This document shows positions 1 through 7,560 of a DNA stretch of 64,000 nucleotides, piece by piece. The DNA is from Acidaminococcus timonensis (GTDB lineage: Bacteria > Bacillota > Negativicutes > Acidaminococcales > Acidaminococcaceae). The stretch's first letter is position 1, and every line of letters starts with the position of its first letter. The stretch spans positions 1,332,502 through 1,396,501 of the forward strand of contig NZ_FNWH01000006.1 of the NCBI RefSeq assembly GCF_900106585.1, written 5' to 3'. Position numbers and translations under genes: made by a program. The notes beneath the pieces were generated by a model. That model did not search any database and was not told where the DNA came from. It was given only the letters and a program-made list of their open reading frames with translations.

Positions 1-40
1 GGCTGTGAAAAAATGGATTTCCATTTCTTCACAGCCTCTT
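1..40 (+). terminator. Intrinsic terminator of a gene left of the window
   Basis: Arms GGCTGTGAA (1-9) and TTCACAGCC (28-36) form a perfect 9-bp stem followed by TCTTTT on the plus strand. It would end a plus-strand transcript that starts before the window. The stem may extend beyond base 1. Confidence 0.6.
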
Positions 41-81
41 TTGTCATACATGCCCCCTGCTCACTACCCACCAGCCACTGA

Positions 82-114
82 AAAAGGAACCGTGATTTTT
101 TTCACGGCTCCTTT
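82..114 (-). terminator. Intrinsic terminator of the 94-residue gene
   Basis: Read on the minus strand, AAAGGAgCCGTGA pairs with TCACGGtTCCTTT across an A-rich loop and is followed by TTC. The stop codon of the gene at 102-386 lies inside the stem, so the hairpin overlaps the coding end. Confidence 0.65.
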
Positions 115-386
115 GGTTCCCGATTGATCCATTCATTCACCTTGCGGTTATAATATTCGTTCTTTTTCTTCTGGACCCATTTGTCCCGTTCGTCGCAGAT
201 GGCCAGCATTTCATCCACCATTTCTTCTGCCGTAGGGGGCTGCACCCGCAGCACATACTGGAGCATCCGCTCCACCGTGCTTACCGTTCCCAGGTTCCGG
301 GCCATAAGAGCGCCCATCTCGGCAGGGTACCCAAGGTCGGTGACAGCGGAGATCAGTGCGTTGGTCAAAGATTCAAATCGGGGCAT
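102..386 (-). CDS. Small hypothetical protein, 94 residues
   Basis: I do not recognise this family. The product is soluble, charged and mostly helical in appearance. The N-terminal half has alternating hydrophobic residues (FESLTNALISAV, MGALMARNLG); the C-terminal third is rich in Lys, Glu and Asn (KWVQKKKNEYYNRKVNEW). There is no signal peptide or membrane segment. The start at 386 has an excellent ribosome site, AAAGGAGG, 6 bases upstream. A second in-frame ATG at 425 also has an AAAGGAG site and would add 13 residues (MAKIVTYNQRRNS), so the start is undecided. The gene stands alone, with its own terminator. Confidence 0.6.
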   Translation of the reverse strand: MPRFESLTNALISAVTDLGYPAEMGALMARNLGTVSTVERMLQYVLRVQPPTAEEMVDEMLAICDERDKWVQKKKNEYYNRKVNEWINREPKEP

Positions 387-575
387 AGAATTCCTCCTTT
401 GGTTATAAGTCACGATTTTTGCCATTCCGTCAACTCCTTTGCCATTGATTTCCTGGTAGATTCCTACGTTCTATGATACCAATTCCAATCGAACAAGCAA
501 CAATCGCATCCGATTTCACTTCACCAACCACCAATCACTATCCACCAGCCACTATGTGGATACCAGCAGCACCCT

Positions 576-1016
576 TCACCTCCCTCGCCATACTCTCCCG
601 AGGAGTGCCGCCACGGCGATTCCCAGGCTCACCCCTATGGCATCTACGCACACATCCTGCCAGGTGGCAGTGCGGCCGCCGGCAAAATACTGGATGGTTT
701 CATCCAGGGAGGCGATGACCACACCCAGGGCCAGGACGGCTTTTTTATACCCCCTGCCCCACCGGTGCCAGGCGCCCAGGCTGGCTGTCAGCCCAAAGGC
801 CCCGTATTCCGTCAAATGGGCCAGCCGCCGGACCCGGTTGTCCGTCAGCCAGTCCGTCACACCATTGTGCCCCAGCACTTCCCGGATCAGCCCCAGTACC
901 CGCCGGCTTTCCCCATGGGAAACGGTCCCGGGCTGCAGGGATTGCCCCCAGATAAAGGCAAGGAGCAGAAGCAGCAGGAGGCCGAAAAGCCAGGTAAAAG
1001 AAGATTGTTTGCGCAT
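576..1016 (-). CDS. VanZ-like integral membrane protein
   Basis: The 146-residue product has the VanZ-family layout: an N-terminal membrane segment (residues about 9-23), then VRRLAHLTEYGAFGL, a further hydrophobic span, the conserved block DETIQYFAGGRTATWQDVCVD, and a last hydrophobic segment (VSLGIAVAALLG). VanZ proteins are small membrane proteins; the founding member gives low-level teicoplanin resistance, but most chromosomal homologues have no proven role. A GGAGG site lies 10 bases before the ATG. No other glycopeptide-resistance gene is nearby, so a resistance role should not be assumed. Confidence 0.85.
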   Translation of the reverse strand: MRKQSSFTWLFGLLLLLLLAFIWGQSLQPGTVSHGESRRVLGLIREVLGHNGVTDWLTDNRVRRLAHLTEYGAFGLTASLGAWHRWGRGYKKAVLALGVVIASLDETIQYFAGGRTATWQDVCVDAIGVSLGIAVAALLGRVWRGR

Positions 1017-2096
1017 GGATGGAAGGCCTCCGAAACAGGATTGTCGTTCGTCGTTCGTCGTTATGTTTAATATTTTACCACAAATGGGTGGGGTACTGTA
1101 TCATTGTATGATTTTTTACATTTTTCTTGCTTTTTCGGATATTTTTGATATAATCATATTATCTGATATTTTCTACCAACCAGTCCTCTTCTATTCACCA
1201 GCATTGGAGTGATCCCATTGGCTCTCGCAAACTCCCAGAATCACCACTTCCGGCAGCACCTATTCCGTATCGCTAATTCCATTGTCCATACCACGTTTTG
1301 CCGTTTCAAATACAATCATTTCCAGGATTCCTATCGACCATTTTGAACCTGTGTAAGGAAGCTGATGCCTTCCCGGTACATGGGCTGTTTTGTGTCCCCC
1401 TTCGCAAAGCCGTTTCTGTACTGTTGCACAGGTATTTTTTATGCCCTTTGGGTTTACAAATCGATAGGAATTCTGTTTTTTATGATCGGTTATTGTTTCA
1501 GCCAAAAACAAAAACCCCGACCCCTGTTTTTTTGCACCCATTTTCGGATGCACCCAAACCATCTTCACTCTTGAAAGGAGTCTTTGTCCATGGCTTACCG
1601 TCGTACGTTGTTGCAAGAGCTGAAAACTCTTTTGCATGTGGAGTCCATCCTGGCCTTTTCTTCCCTTGTGATCCTGATCATAAACGGGTGCCGGCACAAC
1701 CGGATCCGCAAAGATCGGTATCGTGCCCGTATCCTTACAGGGAGACATCGTATTACAAAGTTCAGTAACAAGTTCTATAAAGTTCTTTGGAATGTAAATA
1801 TCATTGCAACCAACCCGCAACCACCTGTCAGACAGATGGTTGCCACCCTGACAACCGGTCCGACGCCAGCCTGGATGACAACCGTCTGCCAAATGGTTGA
1901 CGACTGGTTGTCAATCGGTTGCCCTGTCCTATTTCCCGATTCCGGAAAAAATGCCGCAGACCCGCATCCAGCCTGTCCTGCAACCGGATGGCAACCATCT
2001 GGCAACCATCTGCGTGCACAGGTTAGGATAGTATAGGTTAGGATAGTCTAGAAGAGAAAGTGATTAAAGAGAAAAATCCTGGTTGTCAACTGGTTG
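1017..2096. other. Gene-poor, probably decayed stretch
   Basis: No confident gene. The plus strand has three short open frames in a row, each with a plausible ribosome site: TTG start at 1219 (42 codons, GGAG 8 bases upstream), ATG at 1365 (69 codons, hydrophobic), and ATG at 1590 (to 2036, GAAAGGAG upstream). None resembles a family I know. From about 1800 to 2100 the bases are dominated by degenerate copies of GGTTGtCA and its complement. In one frame these read as Asn/Gln/Thr/Cys-rich peptide, reminiscent of linkers in phage or plasmid replication proteins, but interrupted by stops. A 13-bp direct repeat AGGTTAGGATAGT lies near 2021-2047. A 7-bp tandem (TCGTTCG) lies at about 1045-1062. 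Confidence 0.35.
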
Positions 2097-2259
2097 TCAC
2101 TGTTCCCGTACAGAAGACACGAAAACCACCCCTACCCGAAACAGAACCTTTTCTTGAAAGGAGCCACTTATGAAAAAGGGGTATCCGCCCTTTTCAAGGG
2201 CGTAAGCAGGCGCCCGACCCTTTAGCGGCGTTGGCGGTCGCTTATGCCGTAGCTGGGGA

Positions 2260-2645
2260 CTATTGCGCAGCTCCTGGGGCGGGAGAGGGTTCAGATGCTC
2301 TGCAGTCAATTCCTGCAGAGGGATTTTCCCTGTAGTCCCATGCTTTTTGCCGTTCACATGCTGGCACCATTGAAGAGCCTATCGGTTCAGGTCGTACAGA
2401 TCGGTGAAACGTCTTCCGGGCAGGAAGTTTTCTTTGAGATAGCGGACAGAACGTTCTACCTTCCCTTTTGTCTGGGGCCGACGTACCCTGCAGGTAGAAG
2501 GCTTAAAGGGATCTAAGATAGAACCTCTCTTATGAACCGGTTCCGGAAGAGTACCCACTTGCATATACTTCCTGGCAGTGTTCTTGGAAATATTCTGCTC
2601 TTTGCCGATCGCATATGCGCTCTTGCCTTTTCTTGCACCCCGCAA
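2260..2645 (-). pseudogene. IS21-family transposase (IstA-like) remnant
   Basis: The minus-strand reading begins with the helix-turn-helix end typical of IS21 transposases (KSAYAIGKEQNISKNTARKYM). After ILDPFK it jumps straight into the C-terminal part of the integrase core (QTKGKVERSVRYLKENFLPG, where E is the third catalytic acid). The stretch that should carry the first two catalytic Asp residues is missing, so the gene has a large internal deletion. Reading then meets an in-frame TAG at 2377-2379 after DLNR, and the homology continues beyond it (ALQWCQHVNGKKHGTTGKIPL), suggesting a CAG-to-TAG change. No partner IstB gene or element ends were found. Clearly non-functional. Confidence 0.75.
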
Positions 2646-3112
2646 TGAATCGACCCTTCAGCCGGGAGGAAAGCCCGGTCGTCACCGGCAAAAGGCTCAC
2701 AGCCTAGAGCTGCGCCTTGAATGGAAGGGGCAGTAGCAGTGGCTACGGTCGAGGAAGACGAAGGGAAGCAACCGCGAGTCCCGATTGCAATAAGACTCCT
2801 GTCGATGTTGTTTTGCCAGTTTCTCTCGTGCCTCCCTCCCGTCTCCAGGGGTGATGGCGTATACGCAAACTGTATCATGATTTCGGTGGCAGCGAAGCCA
2901 GCACTGTTTCAACGCACCATTTCAGCCTTTTCTTAACATTGCTTTCCCAAAAACGCAGGACTAGCCAGCTCATTTCAGACGGTTCGTTATTGATTTCCTT
3001 GTCTCTTTGTACATTGTATTTCAATTTGGGAACCCAATATTCACACCGTCAGGATTTCTCGCCTGTTTGGAGTACTTGTAGGGCTGACGGCACCGTCAGA
3101 TAGTATAGAACC
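2646..3112. other. Unassigned sequence upstream of the IS21 remnant
   Basis: Short open frames exist on the minus strand (for example 2697-2912), but neither their products nor their ribosome sites are convincing, and I recognise no family. A small palindrome (CCGGG/CCCGG) lies near 2660-2680. The stretch is probably insertion-element debris next to the broken transposase. Confidence 0.3.
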
Positions 3113-3159
3113 AAAAAAGGTATTGTATGTGTGCCATTTCACACATACAATACCTTTTC
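3113..3159 (-). terminator. Strong terminator of the autotransporter gene
   Basis: A perfect 19-bp inverted repeat (3115-3133 with 3140-3158, loop of 6) is followed on the minus strand by TTTTTTGG. It lies about 45 bases after the autotransporter stop codon. Confidence 0.85.
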
Positions 3160-3201
3160 CTCAAGTACTATCAAATTGTAATTTAGAGTACTATCTATCG
3201 C

Positions 3202-5463
3202 TTAGAAGGAGTATCTAACACCAAGACTCCATTGCCATGGTGTTGCCACGTCGCCGCCATAGTTCTTTTCTACATCCATGTACAGATGTGTTGCCTTGCT
3301 CAGGTTCAAGTTGGCACCCAGGCCGACTTCCCACCAGCCACCGCCAATATCATCTTTGTAATTTTCCTTCAGGCCATTATAGCTCATAGCCACATTGGTA
3401 TCTCCATCGAAATCATACAGATAGGAAGCTCTCACATAGAGATGGCCTGCTTTGATATCTTTTCCTGCGGAAAAGCCCAGACGGCCAACTAGACTGTCCA
3501 TGCTGTCGTGATGGATATGGGCTCCCCGGGTAGATGTATAATCAGCCGAATCGACCCGCCCATACGTCAGTTCAGCCTGAGGTTCGATCCAGAATCCCTG
3601 CTGTCCATGGAACCGTTTCCCATATTCGGCGCTGAAACTATAGGCATTGGTATCATAATCCCCATCTCCGACACCGCCGACGACATGATAATCCGTATCC
3701 AGACGGGCATATTTACCAATCAGATCCACAAAACTTCCGTCATCGCTGAGATAAGAACCATAGAGAGCTACACCATTGTGATCATTGTCACTCTTGCCCC
3801 GGCTGAAAGTGGTATTCCCGTCCGTCTTGCTGTAGGCAGCCCCAACGGTCCAGTTTTTACCGGCTTTGATATCATACCCTACCTGGTAATAATTGTACTG
3901 GTTCTTCATATTGCGAGCGCCATATTTAGCTTCACCACGTGCCATCCGAGCCCAAACGCCTTCCTGTCCTTCACTGTCCCGGAGTTCGCCCAAACGTTTA
4001 TTCATATCATTGTTTTCCTGGCGCCAGGTCATGAGATTCATTGTTGCCATGGAAGCAATGCCAACATTGGTCACATTCGGAGTATAGGTGCTGTGTGGCA
4101 TATCTACCTTGCCATCGGTCACTTTAAGGTTATAGGTCCCTGCCAGTACCCCTTCATCCGTGGTAATCTGGTTGGCCACCGATTGATCTGTATCCGCCAT
4201 GACTGCCACATTGGCCAGTTTCTGTGCATTGCTGTTATCTCTGGCAATGGAATCGGCGATAGCACCTGTGCCGTGGATGGTCAGATTCTTTGCATCACTT
4301 TGTTTGCTGACCCGCAATTGGTTGTCCAGACTGGCCGTATTGATGGTAGCATCATTTCCACTTAAAGATTCCACATTGATAAGCTGGTTGGTACCTTCAA
4401 AGTTCAGCGTGGAGCGATTAAGATTCATCGTGTTGCTGTTCATTCTCGTCATTGCAGGTTTTACATTAATCGTACTGCTGTCTGCCTGTAAATTGCCCAT
4501 GATGGTATCACCTGTTACGTTCCAGGTTGCACCGTCATTCATAGTCAAATTAAGGTGAGTATCTTCACCTACATATTCATTCCCTGATAAGTGTTCACTT
4601 TCTTCTTCGGAACCCTCGTCCTTATACTTTTCGTAAGCACGTCCATTCCAGACAGATTCCGTTCCATTCAAATTCAGATTGACATTGGCATCGATATCAT
4701 TTCCACTATTATGTGGATTGGATTTTGTAGCCGGCGTCTCAAATTCGATATTCCCATTGATTACCGCACTATGTTTCCCATCCGTATTGATGTTCGTCGT
4801 GGAATAACCGCGGGCAGAAATAGCCGTAGGTGCCGACAACGTCAAGTCGCCATTAATATTAATCTGCCCATTGGAATAATTCACGATGCCCAGGTTGGGA
4901 GCCGTAATGGAAATTGTATCCCCATTCAAAGAAACGGAAGCCGCATCTTTAGGAGCTACTTTATCGGAAGTATTGTTCTGTGCCCAGACGGCTCCAGAAT
5001 ACGAATTTTCAGACTTTGTGCTGATAGCGATATTTTTTGCCTGAACCGTGACCTTGGCTCCCTGGCCATAGGCCATAATCCCGTATTGGCCCCATGCTGA
5101 TTCAGAGGCAACCGGATTCCCTGTGATTGTCACTGTATCCGTATTGCCATTGCCAGCCTGCAGGTTAGAACCGAGGGCTGCCATCATGGCAGAACTGTCA
5201 ACTTTTTTCCCTAATACATCGACTTTCTGGTCACCGACCAGGAAAAAGCTGTACGGGTCCTCCCCTGCCATCTTTCCAATGGAAACTACACTTTCCTCTT
5301 TACCCAAAGTCGCCACAGCACCTTCTTTGGTGACTTCCGCTGCAGTCCCATCCAACGTTACTGGCCCGATGTTAGTTGTAGCTGCTCCAGCTACACCAAA
5401 AACAGTCATGGACAAGATACTTCCCAAAATGAGTCCTTCCAGTGTTGCTTTTTTTCCGTACAT
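3202..5463 (-). CDS. Autotransporter (type Va) outer-membrane protein
   Basis: The 753-residue product starts with a signal peptide (MYGKKATLEG, then a hydrophobic stretch ending in VAGAA). A passenger follows to about residue 480, rich in Asn, Thr and Ser with repeated short beta-strands (VTITGNP, ININGDLTLSAP, STINVKPAM), as expected for a beta-helix. An alpha-helical linker (MNLMTWRQENNDMNKRLGEL) leads into a C-terminal beta-barrel of about 260 residues, ending WQWSLGVRYSF with the terminal Phe used in outer-membrane assembly. No protease triad or other catalytic motif was seen in the passenger, so an adhesin or surface-structure role is the safest inference. The gene is monocistronic with its own terminator. 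AAGGAG precedes the ATG by 9 bases. It lies in an accessory zone full of mobile-element debris. Confidence 0.9.
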   Translation of the reverse strand: MYGKKATLEGLILGSILSMTVFGVAGAATTNIGPVTLDGTAAEVTKEGAVATLGKEESVVSIGKMAGEDPYSFFLVGDQKVDVLGKKVDSSAMMAALGSNLQAGNGNTDTVTITGNPVASESAWGQYGIMAYGQGAKVTVQAKNIAISTKSENSYSGAVWAQNNTSDKVAPKDAASVSLNGDTISITAPNLGIVNYSNGQININGDLTLSAPTAISARGYSTTNINTDGKHSAVINGNIEFETPATKSNPHNSGNDIDANVNLNLNGTESVWNGRAYEKYKDEGSEEESEHLSGNEYVGEDTHLNLTMNDGATWNVTGDTIMGNLQADSSTINVKPAMTRMNSNTMNLNRSTLNFEGTNQLINVESLSGNDATINTASLDNQLRVSKQSDAKNLTIHGTGAIADSIARDNSNAQKLANVAVMADTDQSVANQITTDEGVLAGTYNLKVTDGKVDMPHSTYTPNVTNVGIASMATMNLMTWRQENNDMNKRLGELRDSEGQEGVWARMARGEAKYGARNMKNQYNYYQVGYDIKAGKNWTVGAAYSKTDGNTTFSRGKSDNDHNGVALYGSYLSDDGSFVDLIGKYARLDTDYHVVGGVGDGDYDTNAYSFSAEYGKRFHGQQGFWIEPQAELTYGRVDSADYTSTRGAHIHHDSMDSLVGRLGFSAGKDIKAGHLYVRASYLYDFDGDTNVAMSYNGLKENYKDDIGGGWWEVGLGANLNLSKATHLYMDVEKNYGGDVATPWQWSLGVRYSF

Positions 5464-5530
5464 AGAAAATCAGCTCCTTAAAAAATTATTTAATCTGAGA
5501 CGCGACTGATAATGAAAAGATCATTACGAA

Positions 5531-5683
5531 CTATTTCAATATGCCGATCAGAGACTTTCTGAAAATCAAGGCATCCCTAATAAAGTCGACAAAGTGAGGG
5601 TATTGGCCAAACCTTCTGCTGCGGCTGCGGGACCCGTCATCTCCCTCGATGTCATATAATACATGGGAATGAAGATCGATCAT
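5531..5683 (-). pseudogene. 5' fragment of a CpsB/YwqE-type tyrosine phosphatase
   Basis: From the ATG at 5683 the reading MIDLHSHVLYDIEGDDGSRS matches the N terminus of PHP-type protein-tyrosine phosphatases (CpsB, YwqE), which open with MID-H-x-H-x-L and an acidic DDG block. Those His residues bind metal in this family. Homology stops after about 20 residues and the frame ends at 5531, whereas intact enzymes have about 250 residues. The upstream ribosome site is weak (AAAGAGA). It looks like the leftover start of a capsule or exopolysaccharide regulatory gene, cut by a rearrangement close to the IS3 element. Confidence 0.55.
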
Positions 5684-5828
5684 GGGATTCTCTTTCTGTC
5701 AACGGGATACTGGAACGATCTGTTCATCCAGAAAAAACAAAAAGGGCCAGGCAAATGCCTGTACCCTGATGTGACCCCAAAAAGTTAGACCTTAGTAACG
5801 AGATGGTTTTTACCGTCTCGTTACTTTT

Positions 5829-6674
5829 TTATGCTGCCTGCAAGGAAAGCCTGTATTGAACAGGACTTTTCCAGCCCAGTTTTTCCTTGATTCTTTGCTC
5901 GTTATAGTATTTGATGTATCGTTCGATAGCGCCTTTTAATTCTTTGTAGCTGTAGTAGGTCACTCCGTAATATATTTCCTGCTTCAGTAAGCCGAAGAAG
6001 TTTTCCATTACAGCGTTATCATGACAGTTGCCTTTTCGAGACATGCTCTGAAAAATTCGTTCGTTTTTTAGTCTTTTGGTATAGAATTTCATTTGGTATG
6101 CCCAGCCCTGATCGGAGTGAAATGTTCTTCGATACGGACAATCAGCAGTAATTTTGATTGCTTTGGCTTGAGCTTCCAGTATGCTGTTAGCCGAAGGATA
6201 TTTGGCTATTCCATAGCTGATGATTTCATTATTGAACATGTCCAGGAAAGGATCCAGATAAAGCTTGCGCAGAGTCAAATGTCCCTGTGAATCTGCTTCA
6301 TAGTATTTGAATTCTGAAGTGTCGGTCGTAATCTTCTGGTGAGGGATATTCGTCTCAAAACGACGATGTATCCTATTTGGAGCAATGGTTCCTACCTTAC
6401 CCTTATAGGAGCTGTATTTACGGCTCTTCCGGGTAAAAGATGTTACCTGAAGGCTCAGTTTCTGCATGATACGTTGAACTTTCTTCTTGTTCACGCAAAT
6501 CCCTTGGTTCTTTAGCTCACCGGTCATGCGACGGTATCCATAATCTTTATGCTGGCTGCGGATTTCCTGTATTTTCTCCTCTACTTCCTGGTCTGGATTC
6601 TCGCGGTCAAACCGTTTCTGCCAGTACATATAGGTTGCTTTGGGCATTTGCGTATAGGAGAGAATGTCTTTCAA
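5829..6674 (-). CDS. IS3-family transposase OrfB (DDE integrase core)
   Basis: The 281-residue reading has the HTH_21 region (QEIRSQHKDYGYRRMTGELKNQG) and an rve integrase core with the three acidic residues in TTDTSEF, FHSDQGW and MENFFGLLKQEI. It ends with the usual YNEQRIKEKLGWKSPVQYR block. If independently started it would use TTG at 6674, overlapping the orfA stop by 4 bases. The frame stays open upstream to 6767, however, so it is more likely made as an OrfAB fusion by -1 frameshifting at T_TTT_TTA (6767-6761). All catalytic residues are present, so the element could be active. Confidence 0.9.
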   Translation of the reverse strand: MKDILSYTQMPKATYMYWQKRFDRENPDQEVEEKIQEIRSQHKDYGYRRMTGELKNQGICVNKKKVQRIMQKLSLQVTSFTRKSRKYSSYKGKVGTIAPNRIHRRFETNIPHQKITTDTSEFKYYEADSQGHLTLRKLYLDPFLDMFNNEIISYGIAKYPSANSILEAQAKAIKITADCPYRRTFHSDQGWAYQMKFYTKRLKNERIFQSMSRKGNCHDNAVMENFFGLLKQEIYYGVTYYSYKELKGAIERYIKYYNEQRIKEKLGWKSPVQYRLSLQAA

Positions 6675-7252
6675 CTTGAATGATCCTCGGAGACTGGAGA
6701 TGATTTTCGCAACTCTCTCATTTTTGCTTCGTCCTCTAAACGCAGTCTCCTCAGTTCTTTTAAAAAAGCATTCTCTATTCGGAGTTTAAGGTTTTCATTC
6801 TCTAACTCCTGGACATGTTCCACACTGATGTTGACCATCGGTTGTTGAACCTGGGTATCTGTTTTTTTGGGTTTTGATTGGCTCAAAGTCTTTTTCCTAC
6901 CTTTTTTATGTGACCGTAACGCATCCGGCCCCGCAATTTTAAATTCATTGACCCATCTGGAAATCAATGACGGATTGTTGATTCCTACACGAATTGCCAA
7001 TTCCTGATATGAGATTTCATTTGTTAAGTAAGACTCTACCACAGAAAGTTTTTCTTTGAAAGAGTATATTTTTTGAGAGCGAGATCTCTTCAGACCATTA
7101 TCTCCAAATGCCTTGTAAGCAGCAGCCCACTTTAGCAGCTGGCTGCTACTTGCCATCCCATATTTACGTGAAATAGAAATACACCCTTTGTCACTGTTCA
7201 AGTATTCCAGTACTATTTTTTTCTTAAATTCATAGCTGTGTCTTGCCATAAA
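6671..7252 (-). CDS. IS3-family transposase OrfA (DNA-binding protein)
   Basis: The product carries two helix-turn-helix segments (FKKKIVLEYLNSDKGCISISRKYG and SYQELAIRVGINNPSLISRWVNEF), a basic linker (KKGRKKTLSQSKPKK) and a C-terminal leucine-zipper-like coiled coil (VQELENENLKLRIENAFLKEL). This is the standard IS150-group OrfA plan. The family start MARHSYEFKKK corresponds to the ATG near 7249; the frame is open upstream to 7267, so five or six extra residues are possible. Near the end the zero frame reads GCT TTT TTA, providing the T_TTT_TTA slippery heptamer. Confidence 0.88.
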   Translation of the reverse strand, partial: FMARHSYEFKKKIVLEYLNSDKGCISISRKYGMASSSQLLKWAAAYKAFGDNGLKRSRSQKIYSFKEKLSVVESYLTNEISYQELAIRVGINNPSLISRWVNEFKIAGPDALRSHKKGRKKTLSQSKPKKTDTQVQQPMVNISVEHVQELENENLKLRIENAFLKELRRLRLEDEAKMRELRKSSPVSEDHSS

Positions 7253-7260
7253 AAAACTAA

Positions 7261-7297
7261 CCCCCAATTGTTAGATTTTTGGTCTAACAATTGGGGG
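7261..7297. repeat. Perfect hairpin at the right end of the IS3 element
   Basis: A 15-bp perfect inverted repeat, CCCCCAATTGTTAGA (7261-7275) and TCTAACAATTGGGGG (7283-7297), encloses a 7-base loop. The outer arm is the terminal inverted repeat itself; the inner arm is a second, inverted copy located between the end and orfA. Confidence 0.85.
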
Positions 7298-7351
7298 TCA
7301 GCTCACCCCCCCGAACAAATTTTCACTTTATCCGAGTCCAGTAACCATTGA

Positions 7352-7531
7352 ACCAAATTCGCCGGGCCATTTCCCCAGAGGGTGACCTGGCAGGATAAGG
7401 AATATTTTCATGAAGATGGGATGAGTGACAAATTTATGGATTTACAGTTTAAGTATAGCAATTTCCCTTTCTCTTGGCAACTGATTTCCAGGCTTCCTAT
7501 CTTTTCAGGCAAAAAAGAAGACCGTTCCTGA
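7352..7531 (+). pseudogene. 3' remnant of an unidentified gene
   Basis: An open frame of 59 codons without a convincing start ends at TGA 7529-7531. Its product (FAGPFPQRVTWQDKEYF, then MSDKFMDLQFKYSNFPFSW) looks like real protein, and its base composition is AT-richer than the housekeeping genes nearby. It lies just outside the right end of the IS3 element. It may be the tail of a gene lost by rearrangement, possibly from the same locus as the phosphatase fragment on the other side. No family was recognised. Confidence 0.3.
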
Positions 7532-7545
7532 CAACGGTCTTCTCA
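7509..7545 (-). terminator. Terminator of the arginine operon
   Basis: An 11-bp stem, AGAAGACCGTT with AACGGTCTTCT (7516-7526 and 7533-7543), is followed on the minus strand by a T run. It lies just after the argH stop codon. Confidence 0.85.
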
Positions 7546-7560
7546 CCATTCAACAACGTG

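Larger units (their letters stand above)
5772..7300 (-). mobile_element. IS3-family (IS150 group) insertion sequence, intact
   Basis: The element is bounded by imperfect inverted repeats: TGACCCCAAAAAGTTAGACC at 5772-5791 and GGTCTAACAATTGGGGGTCA at 7281-7300. It carries orfA and orfB in the order and overlap typical of IS3 elements, both without internal stops. The flanking bases (GATG on the left, GCTC on the right) show no clear target duplication, which suggests a later rearrangement at one end. It is flanked by two gene fragments. Confidence 0.85.

Noticed and set aside
576-1016. VanZ-like gene as part of a glycopeptide-resistance cluster
   Set aside because: No vanHAX, vanRS or related gene is nearby; isolated VanZ-like genes are common in Firmicutes.
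2697-2912. A 71-codon minus-strand frame rich in Cys, His and Arg
   Set aside because: There is no ribosome site or recognisable family, and it lies in insertion-element debris.
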